This document shows positions 44,777 through 54,645 of a stretch of 64,000 bases of DNA, one piece after another. The translations under genes and the position numbers were made by a program. This DNA is from Chloroflexota bacterium (GTDB lineage Bacteria > Chloroflexota > Dehalococcoidia > Lucifugimonadales > Lucifugimonadaceae), in contig JAQBUH010000001.1 of NCBI GenBank assembly GCA_027624075.1, positions 62,001-126,000 on the forward strand, in the 5' to 3' direction. Below the pieces are notes generated by a model. It saw nothing but the letters and a program-made list of their open reading frames with translations. It did no database searches and had not been told where the DNA came from. Position 1 is the first letter of the stretch; every line of letters begins with the position of its first letter.

Positions 44777-45195
44777 CTCGTGACCTCCTGGAGTGCGATC
44801 TCCTGGACCCGGTTTTCATCGGCGCAACAGACCGTTACGCCGGCAGCGTGAACAGCCGATTCGATCTGCGGCATCGCCTGGGACCATGCGCGTGCCGCCG
44901 CACGGTAGGCATCCATTCCCTTTTCTGTCAGGGTGCAGACATTTCTTTTGCGTGCTCCAGTAGCCTCGACCTCGCAGGCGATGTAGCCATTGGTCTCCAA
45001 CTCCTTCAGAGTCGGGTAGATCATTGCGTCGGTCGGGCGCACGCCATCGCAGCAGACCGAGACGGCATCGGCCAGCTCGTAGCCATGCATGGGCCGCTTG
45101 GCGAGTGCGGCGAACAGGAAAAAGCGCAAAAGGCTCTTCCTGTTGAGCGATTGCCAGTATGCGGTCTGGGTCAGATGATGAGTAGTCAGGACCAT
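44773..45195 (-). CDS. PadR-family regulator of the arsM operon
   Basis: 140 residues from ATG 45195, which has AGAGG upstream. A longer in-frame start at 45396 would run through the promoter and is rejected. The PadR winged helix is clear: LRFFLFAALAKRPMHGYELA, then MIYPTLKELETNGYI and VCTLTEKGMDAYR. Two vicinal Cys pairs, in VSVCCDGVRP and GVTVCCADENR, are unusual for PadR and could bind As(III). Likely a repressor of its own operon, released by arsenic. Confidence 0.8.
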   Translation of the reverse strand: MVLTTHHLTQTAYWQSLNRKSLLRFFLFAALAKRPMHGYELADAVSVCCDGVRPTDAMIYPTLKELETNGYIACEVEATGARKRNVCTLTEKGMDAYRAAARAWSQAMPQIESAVHAAGVTVCCADENRVQEIALQEVTR

Positions 45196-45213
45196 ACAGT
45201 TACCTCTGTGGCC

Positions 45214-45243
45214 AATATATCGGACTGCTAGGTATAAGGTCAA
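45214..45243 (-). promoter_or_regulatory. Promoter of the padR-arsM operon
   Basis: Reverse strand TTGACC (45243-45238), 18-bp spacer, TATATT (45219-45214). It lies 19 bp upstream of the padR start with an AGAGG RBS between. A short leader and proximity to the start would allow simple autorepression. Confidence 0.55.
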
Positions 45244-45317
45244 GTCTGAGATGACCTCAGGCTCCGCAGTTATAATCCGCCGAACACCGCGTAACCAACG
45301 AAAGTGTCGTCTCGAAC

Positions 45318-48176
45318 ATGCCTGCGAAGATAGAAAAGAAACCGCTGCTGCTGGTAATGGACGGCCACTCCATGGTCTTCCGCTCCTGGTTCGCAATCCC
45401 GGAGCGCCTCAGCACGTCCTCAGGCCTGGACACGCGTGGCGCGTACGGCTGGCTGACAACCTTCTTACGAACCCTCAGGGAGCGCAAGCCGACGCATGTC
45501 GTCCTGACATTCGACACGAGTGCGCCCACGTTCCGTGATCAGCTATTTGACGCCTACAAGGCGCACAGGCCACCGACTGACCCGGAGTTGCATGAGCAGG
45601 TGCCGATCGTCGAAGAGATATGCGCCGCATTCGGGATCCCGGTCTTCAAGATGGACGGCTTCGAGGCGGACGACCTCGTCGGAACGATCACGAAAGAGGC
45701 CGAGGAGGCGGGTGCTGAGTGCCTGATCCTTACCGGGGACGCTGACCAGCTGCAGCTTGTCTCCGATCACACCAGCCTGCTGATGTACTCAGGTTTCGGT
45801 GATGTCAGAGTGTATGACCGCGCCGCTGTCGAGGAACGCTACGACGGACTGGGACCCGAGTTCATTGCAGAGATCAAGGCGCTTGAGGGCGACCCATCGG
45901 ACAATATTCCAGGCGTTCCAAAGGTCGGCCCCAAAGCGGCGCGCACCGTCCTGAAAAAGTTCGGCCACCTCGAAGATGTCTACGCCAACATCGAACGTGT
46001 CTTAGAGATTCCAAAGGACGAGCTACGCGGCGCCATGAGCGTTCAAACGAGGCTCATGGAAAACCGGCAAGCTGCGTTCGACGGTCTGAAGCTGACGACG
46101 ATCGTCCGTGACGTTCCGATCGCCTTCAATCTCGCAGACACAGAGTTTGCGACCTATGACCGTAAGGACGTTGTGGCGGTCCTGGGCAAGTTTGAGTTCA
46201 GATCGATCATCCGCCAGATACCCGACCCGCAAACTGAAGATCCCTGGGCTCCACCTGCTCCGGGTTCCCAGCTTAGTCTTGGCGTAGTGGTCCAGGAAAA
46301 CGAAGATTCAAAGGCTGACAGCAACGGACGCCACGATGGCTCCGGCGCGTCTGGTAACGGCGAACAGGTCGAATACAGGACCATCACCGGTCTCGAAGAG
46401 TTGAGGGAGATGCTGAAGATCATCTCCACACCGGACGGTTTCGCATTCGACACCGAGACCACCGGAACTGACCCCATGCGGGCGGCGCTCGTCGGTATGT
46501 CGTTCTCTAATAAAGAAGGTGTCGCGTGGTACGTCCCGGTAGGGCACAACAAAGGCGATCAGGTCCCGTTCGAGCAGGCTCTCGCCGCAGTCCGTCCCGT
46601 CTTTGAGGACATGAAAATACCCAAAACCGCTCATAACGCCAACTACGACATGATGGTCCTGACTGAGGCCGGGATCACCCCGCGTGGCATCACGTTCGAC
46701 TCCATGATTGCGGCGGCCCTCTGCGGCAAGCGGGCTATCGGCCTGAAACAACTCGCGGTGGACTGTTTCCACATTGAGATGATGCCAATCACCGGCCTGA
46801 TTGGCGTCGGCCGCAAGCAGATAACGATGGCCGAAGTGCCCATCGAAAAGGCCGCGCCATACGCCTGCGCAGACGCCGATATCGCCTGGCGGCTGCGCGG
46901 ATACTTCGAGCCGCTGCTTGCCGAGCATGGCGCGCTCAGCGTCAACACCGATATCGAGATACCGCTGCTGCCCGTGATCGTCTCCATGCAGCGCAACGGC
47001 TTCACCGTCGACACCTCTGTGCTCGCCGAGATGTCCGAGGAGCTGGGCTCAGAACTCGCAAACATTCAGCAGGCCGCAACTACGGTCCTTGGCGGAAGAG
47101 AGCTGAACCTCAATGCGAACCAGCAGATTGCCACGATCCTCATTGACGAGTTGGGAGCGCCAAAGACCAGGCGCACCAAGACCGGCTGGTCAATGGACGC
47201 AAACGCGCTCGAAGGGATCCTGGAGACGCCGAACCTGGACGACAGGGTTTACGAGCTTTCGTCCGCAGTCCTGAGGTACCGGGAACTGACCAAGCTGAAA
47301 TCCACATACGTCGACGCGCTGCCATTGCTGGTCAACCCGCGTACCGGGCGAGTCCACACCAGCTTCAACCAGGTCGGCTCTGCGACAGGCCGTCTCTCCA
47401 GCACCGACCCGAATGTGCAGAACATCCCAGTGCGCACAGCGCTTGGCCGCCGGGTGCGGTCGGCGTTTACGGCGGACGCCAAGAAGGGATGGATTCTGCT
47501 TGCGGCGGACTACTCACAGATTGAGCTGCGCATCCTGGCGCATGTGTCGAAAGAGCCGGGGCTTCTGAGCGCGTTCCTGCGGGGCGAGGACATCCACAGC
47601 GCGACGGCAAGGGCTATGTACGGCGATGAAAAGGTCACCCCGGACCAGCGCCGCATCGCAAAGATCCTGAACTTCGGCGTTATCTACGGCCTTGGCCCGC
47701 ACGGAGTCGCCAGGCAGACCGACCTGACCCGCCAGCAGGGCCAGGAGTTCATCGACCTCTATTTCGGGAAATATCCGGGGCTTCGAGACTACATCGAGGC
47801 GACCAAGGAACTGGCACGTGAGCGCGGGTATTCGGAGACGCTGAGCGGCCGCAGGCGCTACTTGCCAGAGATCACCTCGCGCAACGGCATGCACCGCTCG
47901 GCGGCTGAGCGTATCGCCGTGAATATGCCGATCCAGGGAACGGCAGCCGATATCGTGAAGTTCGCCATGATCAACATCGACGCCGAGATGACTAAAGAGA
48001 AGATGAAGTCCCGGATGCTGATACAGGTGCATGACGAGCTGATCTTTGAAGCGGCCCCGGGTGAGCTGATGGAGCTGCAGGCGATGGTGGTCGAGAAGAT
48101 GCCGGCCGCCATGAAGCTCGACGTTCCCCTGAATGTCGAGACAAAGACCGGTGTCCGCTGGGGCGATATGGAGTGA
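45318..48176 (+). CDS. polA: DNA polymerase I
   Basis: 952 residues with three domains. The 5'-nuclease (about 10-300) has DGHSMVFRSWFA and GFEADDLVGT, with GDPSDNIPGVPKVGPKAA as the helix-hairpin-helix. The 3'-5' exonuclease (about 355-545) keeps DTETTGTD, HNANYDMMVL and YACADADIAW, so proofreading is probably active. The polymerase (about 560-952) has motif A AADYSQIELRILAHVS, motif B RRIAKILNFGVIYGLG and motif C QVHDELIFEA. It works in repair and Okazaki processing. mutM follows after 9 bp. Confidence 0.97.
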   Translation: MPAKIEKKPLLLVMDGHSMVFRSWFAIPERLSTSSGLDTRGAYGWLTTFLRTLRERKPTHVVLTFDTSAPTFRDQLFDAYKAHRPPTDPELHEQVPIVEEICAAFGIPVFKMDGFEADDLVGTITKEAEEAGAECLILTGDADQLQLVSDHTSLLMYSGFGDVRVYDRAAVEERYDGLGPEFIAEIKALEGDPSDNIPGVPKVGPKAARTVLKKFGHLEDVYANIERVLEIPKDELRGAMSVQTRLMENRQAAFDGLKLTTIVRDVPIAFNLADTEFATYDRKDVVAVLGKFEFRSIIRQIPDPQTEDPWAPPAPGSQLSLGVVVQENEDSKADSNGRHDGSGASGNGEQVEYRTITGLEELREMLKIISTPDGFAFDTETTGTDPMRAALVGMSFSNKEGVAWYVPVGHNKGDQVPFEQALAAVRPVFEDMKIPKTAHNANYDMMVLTEAGITPRGITFDSMIAAALCGKRAIGLKQLAVDCFHIEMMPITGLIGVGRKQITMAEVPIEKAAPYACADADIAWRLRGYFEPLLAEHGALSVNTDIEIPLLPVIVSMQRNGFTVDTSVLAEMSEELGSELANIQQAATTVLGGRELNLNANQQIATILIDELGAPKTRRTKTGWSMDANALEGILETPNLDDRVYELSSAVLRYRELTKLKSTYVDALPLLVNPRTGRVHTSFNQVGSATGRLSSTDPNVQNIPVRTALGRRVRSAFTADAKKGWILLAADYSQIELRILAHVSKEPGLLSAFLRGEDIHSATARAMYGDEKVTPDQRRIAKILNFGVIYGLGPHGVARQTDLTRQQGQEFIDLYFGKYPGLRDYIEATKELARERGYSETLSGRRRYLPEITSRNGMHRSAAERIAVNMPIQGTAADIVKFAMINIDAEMTKEKMKSRMLIQVHDELIFEAAPGELMELQAMVVEKMPAAMKLDVPLNVETKTGVRWGDME

Positions 48177-48185
48177 GGCTTTTGA

Positions 48186-48995
48186 TTGCCCGAACTGCCT
48201 GAGGTTGAGTCGCTGCGCCTCTATCTCATCAGCCAGGGCGTCGTGGGGCGCACGATCACGGATGCCGCCGCTGACTGGCCGGGCATCGAGAGCACCGAAG
48301 ACGGCATGGGCGGACTCTCACAGCTCCGCGGCCGTGTCATCGCAGGAATCGGCCGTGTCGGGAAGAACCTGCTTGTCACGCTTGATCGCGGCGTGCTGTG
48401 GCTCCACATGGGCATGACGGGCCGTCTTGCGGTGATGCGCCCGGATGACGAGCCGCTACGATATGCCCGGACCACCTTCTACCTCGACGATGAACGGCGC
48501 ATCGAGCTTGACGACCCGAGGCGGTGGGCAGGCGTCAGGCTGCTCGAATCGAAGTCAGAGGTCCTGGCAGGGATTGGGCCGGACGCGCTCGGCGCATCTC
48601 TCACGGAGGAGGAGTTCATCCGGCGGGTGAAGACGCGGCGCTCTCCGGTGAAGTCTGTGTTGATGGATCAGTCCGTGCTCGCCGGGGTTGGAAACATCTA
48701 CGCCGACGAGGCGCTGCACAGGGCAGGGATCCGTCCTTCACGCCGGGCAGACCGGATCTCTGACTCCCGGCTTGCCGATCTGCGCCGCGCCGTCCGGACC
48801 TGCCTTCTCCAGGCACTTCGCTACATAGTCGATCACCCTGACGAGCGCGGACGACCGTTTGTGGTAGACGCGTACGACGATCGAATGAGGCTAGAACGGA
48901 AGAAGAACGCGGTCTGCCCGGACTGTTCGGCCCCACTTCGCACGCAGAAGATCGGTGGAAGGGCCTCGTACTTTTGCCCACGGTGCCAGACCTGA
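48186..48995 (+). CDS. mutM: Formamidopyrimidine-DNA glycosylase (Fpg/Nei family)
   Basis: 269 residues from TTG 48186. After Met removal the N-terminal Pro is the catalytic residue, followed by Glu (MPELPEVES). The conserved Lys is in GRVGKNLLV near residue 60; the H2TH segment holds DQSVLAGVGNIYADEAL, and the C-terminal zinc finger is CPDCSAPL with YFCPRCQ. The finger Arg in GGRASYF is kept. It removes oxidised purines such as 8-oxoguanine. It is co-transcribed with polA, which fits base-excision repair. Confidence 0.93.
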   Translation: MPELPEVESLRLYLISQGVVGRTITDAAADWPGIESTEDGMGGLSQLRGRVIAGIGRVGKNLLVTLDRGVLWLHMGMTGRLAVMRPDDEPLRYARTTFYLDDERRIELDDPRRWAGVRLLESKSEVLAGIGPDALGASLTEEEFIRRVKTRRSPVKSVLMDQSVLAGVGNIYADEALHRAGIRPSRRADRISDSRLADLRRAVRTCLLQALRYIVDHPDERGRPFVVDAYDDRMRLERKKNAVCPDCSAPLRTQKIGGRASYFCPRCQT

Positions 48996-49003
48996 GAGCC
49001 TGT

Positions 49004-50620
49004 TTACTTCCCTGTGCCGGACGGCCGGAATGCCCGTGACACCTCCGGCAGCTTTAGCAGTTCGGTCTTGGCCCAGCCCGCTCCAAGGCCGGCGTGACTC
49101 TCCACCGCATTAGCCACATGCGGCGCGGCTGACATCGTCGCCTCTGCATTCAGGAAGAGAGCCCGTGTGCGGCGGGCGAGGACGTCTTCCAGCGTCTGGG
49201 CCATTTCTTCACGCACGCCATATACAGCGTGAGACAACCTGTATGGCAGCCCTTCGGCAAGCGGCGAACTCAGTTCCGGCCAGCGCTTCTCCAGTTCCCT
49301 GATGGCGTTTATCCCGGTTCCGTAAAGCAAGTCAGGGTCATCTACGGGTGATCGCCTGTTCGCCTGCTCGCTGACCGATCGCTCCGAACCCTCCAGTTTC
49401 AACCTGTCAGTTGAGCTCCCTGAGTGAGGCAGCCCGGCGACCAGCGCAGCCCTGGCAACCGTCTGCTCGGCCATCAGGCGGGCGGTGGTCCACTTGCCCC
49501 CGGTGACGGTCACCAGTCCGGAGTCTGAGACGAGTATCCGGTGGGAGCGCGAGATGCCCGCCGTGGCCGATGAAGGATTGTTTGAGACCAACGGCCGGAT
49601 TCCCGTGAATGCCGAGAGGATTCTTGCCCGTCCGGCTTCAGGCAGATAACTCCTTAGCTCATTAACGAGAAATTCGACGTCCTCCTGAGGCGGCTCCGCA
49701 TCGGCGTCCGGCGAATCCACGCTCACGTCTGTTGTCCCGACGACGGTGCCGCCAAGCCATGGCAACGCATAGATTAACCTTCCATCACTGGTCTCCGGCA
49801 CCACCAGCCCGTGACCTTCGTCCAGGAGCGAGCCAGCCAGAACAACGTGTGTGCCGCGACTCCAACGCATCAGTCTGGTGCTGTCTTCAGGATCCATGCC
49901 CATCATAGTGTCGGTATGGATCCCGGTTGCGTTGATCACCACTTTTGCGTCGATTCGAATTGTCTCGCCCGTCTGGACGTCTTCGGCCTCGACTCCGCAG
50001 ACGCGCCCTCGGTTGATCAGGAGAGCCCTGACGTCCGCGTAGTTGATAATCACCGCTCCATGCGCCGCAGCGGTCTTTGCGATGGCAAGTGCCAGCCTTG
50101 CGTCGTCGGTCTGCCCGTCAAGATAGACGACGCCACCGCGAAGGCCTTCGGTCTGAATGCCCGGAGCGGCCTCGACCATTGCGCCTGCGCTCAACCGGCG
50201 CGCCCTGCCAAGCCCGTCGCCGCGCGCGATGGTGCTGTATGTCATCAGACCTGTCGTGTACTTCAGGAGCTGCCACTGGGAGTAGGCAGGGACGACGATC
50301 GGCAGCGCATGCACCAGGTGCGGCGCGTTCCGCATCAGAAGTCTTCGCTCGCGCAGCGACTCACGGACCAGCCCCAGCCGGCCCTGGCGCATATACCTGA
50401 TTCCGCCGTGGATCAGCTTGGTGCTGCGGCTTGACGTGCCGCTTGCGAAGTCGCCCCTCTCCAGGAGTGCGGTCCTGTAACCCCTCGACGCCGAGTCGAG
50501 CGCGACGGAGACTCCGGTGGCGCCGCCACCGATGACCGCCACATCGAACGGCTCGTCAACTGCGTCGATGTAGTCGAGCATTACGGGGCGGCGGAACTTC
50601 AGCGGCTGTATGTTTGACAT
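49004..50620 (-). CDS. glpD: FAD-dependent glycerol-3-phosphate dehydrogenase
   Basis: 538 residues. The FAD site is FDVAVIGGGATGVSVALD near residue 25; SGTSSRSTKLIHGGIRYM follows, a GlpD/GlpA hallmark. GGTVVGTTDVSVDSPDADAE and TGGKWTTARLMAEQT are later family motifs, and a C-terminal helical domain completes the protein. It oxidises sn-glycerol 3-phosphate to DHAP, passing electrons to quinone at the membrane. It is divergent from the FGGY kinase gene with a 211-bp gap. Confidence 0.94.
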   Translation of the reverse strand: MSNIQPLKFRRPVMLDYIDAVDEPFDVAVIGGGATGVSVALDSASRGYRTALLERGDFASGTSSRSTKLIHGGIRYMRQGRLGLVRESLRERRLLMRNAPHLVHALPIVVPAYSQWQLLKYTTGLMTYSTIARGDGLGRARRLSAGAMVEAAPGIQTEGLRGGVVYLDGQTDDARLALAIAKTAAAHGAVIINYADVRALLINRGRVCGVEAEDVQTGETIRIDAKVVINATGIHTDTMMGMDPEDSTRLMRWSRGTHVVLAGSLLDEGHGLVVPETSDGRLIYALPWLGGTVVGTTDVSVDSPDADAEPPQEDVEFLVNELRSYLPEAGRARILSAFTGIRPLVSNNPSSATAGISRSHRILVSDSGLVTVTGGKWTTARLMAEQTVARAALVAGLPHSGSSTDRLKLEGSERSVSEQANRRSPVDDPDLLYGTGINAIRELEKRWPELSSPLAEGLPYRLSHAVYGVREEMAQTLEDVLARRTRALFLNAEATMSAAPHVANAVESHAGLGAGWAKTELLKLPEVSRAFRPSGTGK

Positions 50621-50831
50621 TGCATTTGAAGCCTACAGAACGCAGTTGCCGTCCGGCCTGCTCGCTGGTCTCCGGTAGACGCCGATTTGGGTTTTCACGG
50701 CCCTGGCGGAGCTGCGGTGGCATACTTCGCACCGTGCGCCGTGCGCCGTGCGCCGGGCCGGACAGGTCTCGCATGCAAGTTCCGCCAGACCGGCCAGATC
50801 AGAACATCGGCACAGGACAATCTCCCAATCT

Positions 50832-52316
50832 ATGTCAGAGCCGCAACAACCATTCATTCTCGCCGTGGACATCGGCACTTCCTCCGTAAAGGCCGGTCTC
50901 TACGACGGCGCCGCCAACTCGGTCAAAGGCACACTCGTTTCTGTCGCCCATGAACAGACACTCGGCTCAGACGGCACGGTCGAGGAGCCGGTCGAGCGGA
51001 TAGAGGTTGCGGTCGAGGCGGCAATCGACAGAGTGCTGTCCATTGCGGCGGAACTCAACATCGAGATCGCCGCGGTCGGGATGGACTCGATGGCATCGAC
51101 CATCCTCGCCGTCGATTCGGACGGATCGCCCCTCACGCCCGTTTACACCTATGCGGACACGCGCACGGCAGAGGACGTGGAGCGTCTGCGGACAGAGCTC
51201 GACATCGACGCCGTTCACGACCGCACAGGCGCAATGCAGCACACCTCTTACGTCCCCGGCAGAGTCAGGTGGCTCGAACGCACGCAGCCCGGAGTGGCGG
51301 CGCTGGTCGCCAGGTGGCTGGACGTCCCGACCTATCTGTTCACGCGCTGGTTCGGGACCCAGGACGTCGCCGCAAGCTACTCGATCTCTGCATGGAGCGG
51401 CATGCTCAACCGGAGGGAGCTGCAGTGGGACAGGCAGCTGCTCAACCATATCGGCCTGCGAACAGGGAACCTGCCGCGCCTCGCGCCGTATACCGAGCCG
51501 CACAGCGGGCTGTGCCCGGCCTTTGCCAGCCGGTGGCCGAAGCTTGCAAACACGCCGTTTTTTCCAGCGGTTGGCGACGGAGCGGCTGTCAATGTCGGCA
51601 CCGGTTGCGCAAGCCCGGAGCGGGTCGCACTATCCGTGGGCACGACCAGCGCGATGCGCGTGCTCGTCGAAGGAGATTCGCCTCAGGTGCCGAGAGGGCT
51701 CTGGGCATACCGGCTCGGCAGGAGTGCGACGCTGCTGGGAGGCGCATTCAGCGAAGGCGGCCTGCTGGTTGAGTGGGCGCAGAACGTGCTCCGTTTGCCA
51801 CCGCTCGAAAAACTGGACTCTGAGCTAGCCGGCCGTTCCGCAGACGCCCACGGCCTGACCGTCCTGCCGTTCCTGGCGGGCGAGCGGGCGACCGGTTGGT
51901 CCACCCGCGCCACCGGGGTTTTTGAAGGGCTCCGAACATCAACATCAGGTCTCGACATGGTGCAGGCCATGATGGAGTCGGTAAGCCTGCGGTTCGCGCT
52001 GGTGGCGGACCTGTTGCTGCCACAGCGCATGCCGGGCCTGCGGTTCGTCGCATCCGGCGGGGCCGTGCGCAGCTCGGCCTGGTGGTTGCAGACGATGGCA
52101 GACGCCCTGGACGCGCCGGTGGTAGTGAACGTAGAAGAACAGGGAACCAGCCGCGGCGCCGCGATTCTTGCGCTGCACGCGCTCGGGAAGATCGATTCGT
52201 TGCACGACCTCCAACCGCAGGTCAGTGCCACCTACCAGCCCCGGCCCGCTGTCACCGCTGTCCTGCGAGCCGCCGGGGCACGACAGCGGCGGCTGTACGA
52301 CCGCGTTCTGGCCTGA
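50832..52316 (+). CDS. FGGY-family carbohydrate kinase, probably gluconokinase
   Basis: 494 residues from ATG 50832 (an upstream frame opens at 50748 but lacks similarity). The ATPase fold has ILAVDIGTSSVKAGLYDG, the sugar-site TPVYTYADTRTAEDVERL, the second phosphate loop LSVGTTSAMRVL and FLAGERATGWSTRATG. The GERxxGW pattern is common in gluconate kinases. Its neighbours zwf and gnd act on 6-phosphogluconate, which supports gluconokinase. Glycerol kinase is less likely despite divergent glpD. Confidence 0.8.
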   Translation: MSEPQQPFILAVDIGTSSVKAGLYDGAANSVKGTLVSVAHEQTLGSDGTVEEPVERIEVAVEAAIDRVLSIAAELNIEIAAVGMDSMASTILAVDSDGSPLTPVYTYADTRTAEDVERLRTELDIDAVHDRTGAMQHTSYVPGRVRWLERTQPGVAALVARWLDVPTYLFTRWFGTQDVAASYSISAWSGMLNRRELQWDRQLLNHIGLRTGNLPRLAPYTEPHSGLCPAFASRWPKLANTPFFPAVGDGAAVNVGTGCASPERVALSVGTTSAMRVLVEGDSPQVPRGLWAYRLGRSATLLGGAFSEGGLLVEWAQNVLRLPPLEKLDSELAGRSADAHGLTVLPFLAGERATGWSTRATGVFEGLRTSTSGLDMVQAMMESVSLRFALVADLLLPQRMPGLRFVASGGAVRSSAWWLQTMADALDAPVVVNVEEQGTSRGAAILALHALGKIDSLHDLQPQVSATYQPRPAVTAVLRAAGARQRRLYDRVLA

Positions 52317-52559
52317 GTCGACTTAATCCACCCGCTTCATCTCGCAGTGAGCCAATCGCACCATCACGGTTGTGACCTGTCGTGTCGCCGCCTGTAACCC
52401 GGCGTCGCAGTCACAGTCCGTGCCGCCTCCTACCATGTGCCCCGTCCGTGCTGGCTGCATGACCGCAGACATGATCAGCCGGGTGCAACACGGACACCAT
52501 TTGTGATCTCCAGCGCTCACCACGACGGTGTAGTCAGGGAACAGGCCAGGACAGAATCG

Positions 52560-52934
52560 ATGCAGTTTCTTAGCAGCGTTGAGCACATCATGAACGCACA
52601 CTCTCCGGTGATACACAAAGACGAGTCAATCGCCAGCGCGCGGGCAGTGATCGACGCGAACAACGGCAACCCTGTTGCTGTCGTTGGTCCAGACGGCGCC
52701 CTCGTTGGAATGCTGTCGTCTGACGCTCTGCTGAGGGATGGCCCGGCGACAGCGGGTCAGCTCGCCTCCCGCGCACGCATGACCGTGGCGCCGCACGAGT
52801 CGGCATTCTCGGTGGTTTCACGGATGTTGTCCCGCCGCATCGACTGGGTGCCGGTGATTAAGCAGGGCAAAGTGGTCGGAACGATATCTCGATCTTGCGT
52901 TAAGTCCGCTTTCGGCGAGACACACACCGCCTAA
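52560..52934 (+). CDS. CBS-domain pair protein
   Basis: 124 residues from ATG 52560; the open frame to 52437 lacks similarity and an RBS. Two CBS repeats are seen: HSPVIHKDESIASARAVIDA with NPVAVVGPDGALVGMLSSDA, then RMTVAPHESAFSVVSRML with WVPVIKQGKVVGTISR. CBS pairs bind adenosyl nucleotides and regulate enzymes or channels, but there is no attached effector domain. It ends convergent with the small reverse-strand gene, overlapping by 4 bp. Confidence 0.75.
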   Translation: MQFLSSVEHIMNAHSPVIHKDESIASARAVIDANNGNPVAVVGPDGALVGMLSSDALLRDGPATAGQLASRARMTVAPHESAFSVVSRMLSRRIDWVPVIKQGKVVGTISRSCVKSAFGETHTA

Positions 52935-53185
52935 CCGCCTCGGAAACCCGTCTCGTCTGAGTGCCTCTCCCTGCGTTCCTCAAGGAGCAGGTTCGCCGCG
53001 TCTCTGACCGCCTGGACCGCTTTTTGCGTGGCGATAACAGACTCGGGCGACGCATCTGCCATGTGGAGCCAGTCGAACAGTTGCTCCAGGCTCCTCTGCA
53101 ACTCCGACGCGGTCATCATATGAGGCGCCATGGAAGCCACATCCGGCGGGTCTGGCAGCGGGTCTGGAGCTGTGGTGTCGCTCAC
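52931..53185 (-). CDS. Small protein of unknown function next to zwf
   Basis: 84 residues, acidic and helix-rich, 2 bp downstream of the zwf stop on the same strand. A Pro/Asp-rich start (DPLPDPPDVA) is followed by two predicted amphipathic helices (SELQRSLEQLFDWLHMADAS and VQAVRDAANLLLEERRER). No family recognised. The tight spacing suggests an operon with zwf. Confidence 0.55.
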   Translation of the reverse strand: MSDTTAPDPLPDPPDVASMAPHMMTASELQRSLEQLFDWLHMADASPESVIATQKAVQAVRDAANLLLEERRERHSDETGFRGG

Positions 53186-53187
53186 GT

Positions 53188-54645
53188 CTACTTAACCTCG
53201 TGGTGGTGCCAGACCCGCGGCGCGCCAAGGAACTCATCGGCTGCTCCAGGGCCTGACGAACCCTTCTCATATGAGTAGAGTTGTGACTTTAGAGAGTTGT
53301 GCCATGACTCGACAAACGGGTCGATGATCTGCCATGACATCTCGATCTCATCGCTACGGGTGAACAGGGACTGATCGCCTTCCACTGCGTCCAGCAGCAG
53401 CCTTTCATAGGAGTCCCGGATCAACTGTGGCGGAAAGTGATACTCAAGTATCTCCGGAGCGGTGCCCATTCGAGTGCCGGGCTTCTTGTTCTCGAAGGTC
53501 AGGTGGACACCTTCGTGAGGCTGGATAGAGATCTGCAGCAGGTTTGGCGTCACATCCCGCCCGTGAGTGTCGAAGATCGTGTGCGGTGGCGGCCTGAACT
53601 GAACTGCGATCTCCGAGGTCTTCGCAGAGAGCGCCTTGCCGGACCTGAGATAGAACGGCACACCTTGCCAGCGCCAGTTGTCTATATGGAGCCGGATCGC
53701 TCCGAACGTGGCGGTGCCAGATGAGGGCGCGACACCCTCTTCGCCACGATAACCCGCGTACTGGCCTCTTACCGAGTTGGCCGCGGCCTGATCGATGTCG
53801 TACTTGCGCACAGACTGCAACACCTTCGCCTTCTCATTCCTGAGCGCGTTCGCCCCAGACGTCGCCGGGGGCTCCATAGCCACAAGAGACAGAAGTTGAA
53901 GCAGATGACTCTGCATCATGTCTCGAAGCACGCCGGCGCCATCGTAATAACCGGCTCGGCCCTCAGTGTCCAGGCTCTCGAGAACTGAGACCTGCACATG
54001 GTCCACGTAGTTGCGGTTCCACAGCGGCTCGAAGATGGTGTTGGCAAAGCGGAACACGAGCAGGTTCTGGACCGTCTCCTTGCCCAGGTAGTGATCGATC
54101 CTGAACACCTGCGACTCGTTCAAGACCGAGTGAACCGTTTCGTTTAGCGCCTGCGCCGACTTCAAATCGGCGCCAAACGGTTTCTCAATCACCACGCGCC
54201 GGAATCCGCCGCTTTCGTTGAGCATTCCGCACCTGCCGAGGGCAAGCAGCGTGCCGGCATAGAGCGACGGCCCAAGAGCCAAGTAGTAGATGCGGTTGTC
54301 TGCGCTTCCATCGGAGCAGAACGAAGAAACGGCGGCGTCAATCTTTTTTAGCGAGGCGTCGTCTGTCGAGCTGCCGCGGATGTAGCTCACCTTCCCCGCA
54401 AAATCGTCCCATGCCTCGCGCTCAGGAGGCGACATCTCGCCCATACCTTCTGCGAGTTTGGCGCGGAACGACTCATCGTCCAACTCCGACCGCGCGACGC
54501 CAACGAACCGACACATCTGGTGGAGCGCGCCAGAACTCTGCAAGTGAAAAAGGGCAGGCGCCAGCTTGCGTTGCGTCAGGTCACCGGATGCCCCGAAGAT
54601 GACGATGGTCAGCCGCTCATTTTTGACAGAGCTATCAGCCATCAC
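53188..54645 (-). CDS. zwf: Glucose-6-phosphate 1-dehydrogenase
   Basis: 485 residues. The N-terminal nucleotide motif is [20 protein letters not shown]; the active site is in [20 protein letters not shown] near residue 178. [11 protein letters not shown] and [15 protein letters not shown] are other hallmarks. It makes 6-phosphogluconolactone and NADPH. Its start overlaps the end of gnd by 11 bp. No 6-phosphogluconolactonase (pgl) lies in this group. Confidence 0.96.
   Translation of the reverse strand: MMADSSVKNERLTIVIFGASGDLTQRKLAPALFHLQSSGALHQMCRFVGVARSELDDESFRAKLAEGMGEMSPPEREAWDDFAGKVSYIRGSSTDDASLKKIDAAVSSFCSDGSADNRIYYLALGPSLYAGTLLALGRCGMLNESGGFRRVVIEKPFGADLKSAQALNETVHSVLNESQVFRIDHYLGKETVQNLLVFRFANTIFEPLWNRNYVDHVQVSVLESLDTEGRAGYYDGAGVLRDMMQSHLLQLLSLVAMEPPATSGANALRNEKAKVLQSVRKYDIDQAAANSVRGQYAGYRGEEGVAPSSGTATFGAIRLHIDNWRWQGVPFYLRSGKALSAKTSEIAVQFRPPPHTIFDTHGRDVTPNLLQISIQPHEGVHLTFENKKPGTRMGTAPEILEYHFPPQLIRDSYERLLLDAVEGDQSLFTRSDEIEMSWQIIDPFVESWHNSLKSQLYSYEKGSSGPGAADEFLGAPRVWHHHEVK

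Noticed and set aside
45196-45396. 67-codon N-terminal extension of the PadR regulator
   Set aside because: It would be translated across the promoter and overlap polA; PadR homology begins at 45195.
50734-50754. Three tandem copies of GTGCGCC
   Set aside because: Too short to call a meaningful repeat; it lies in the glpD-kinase gap and may be chance or slippage.
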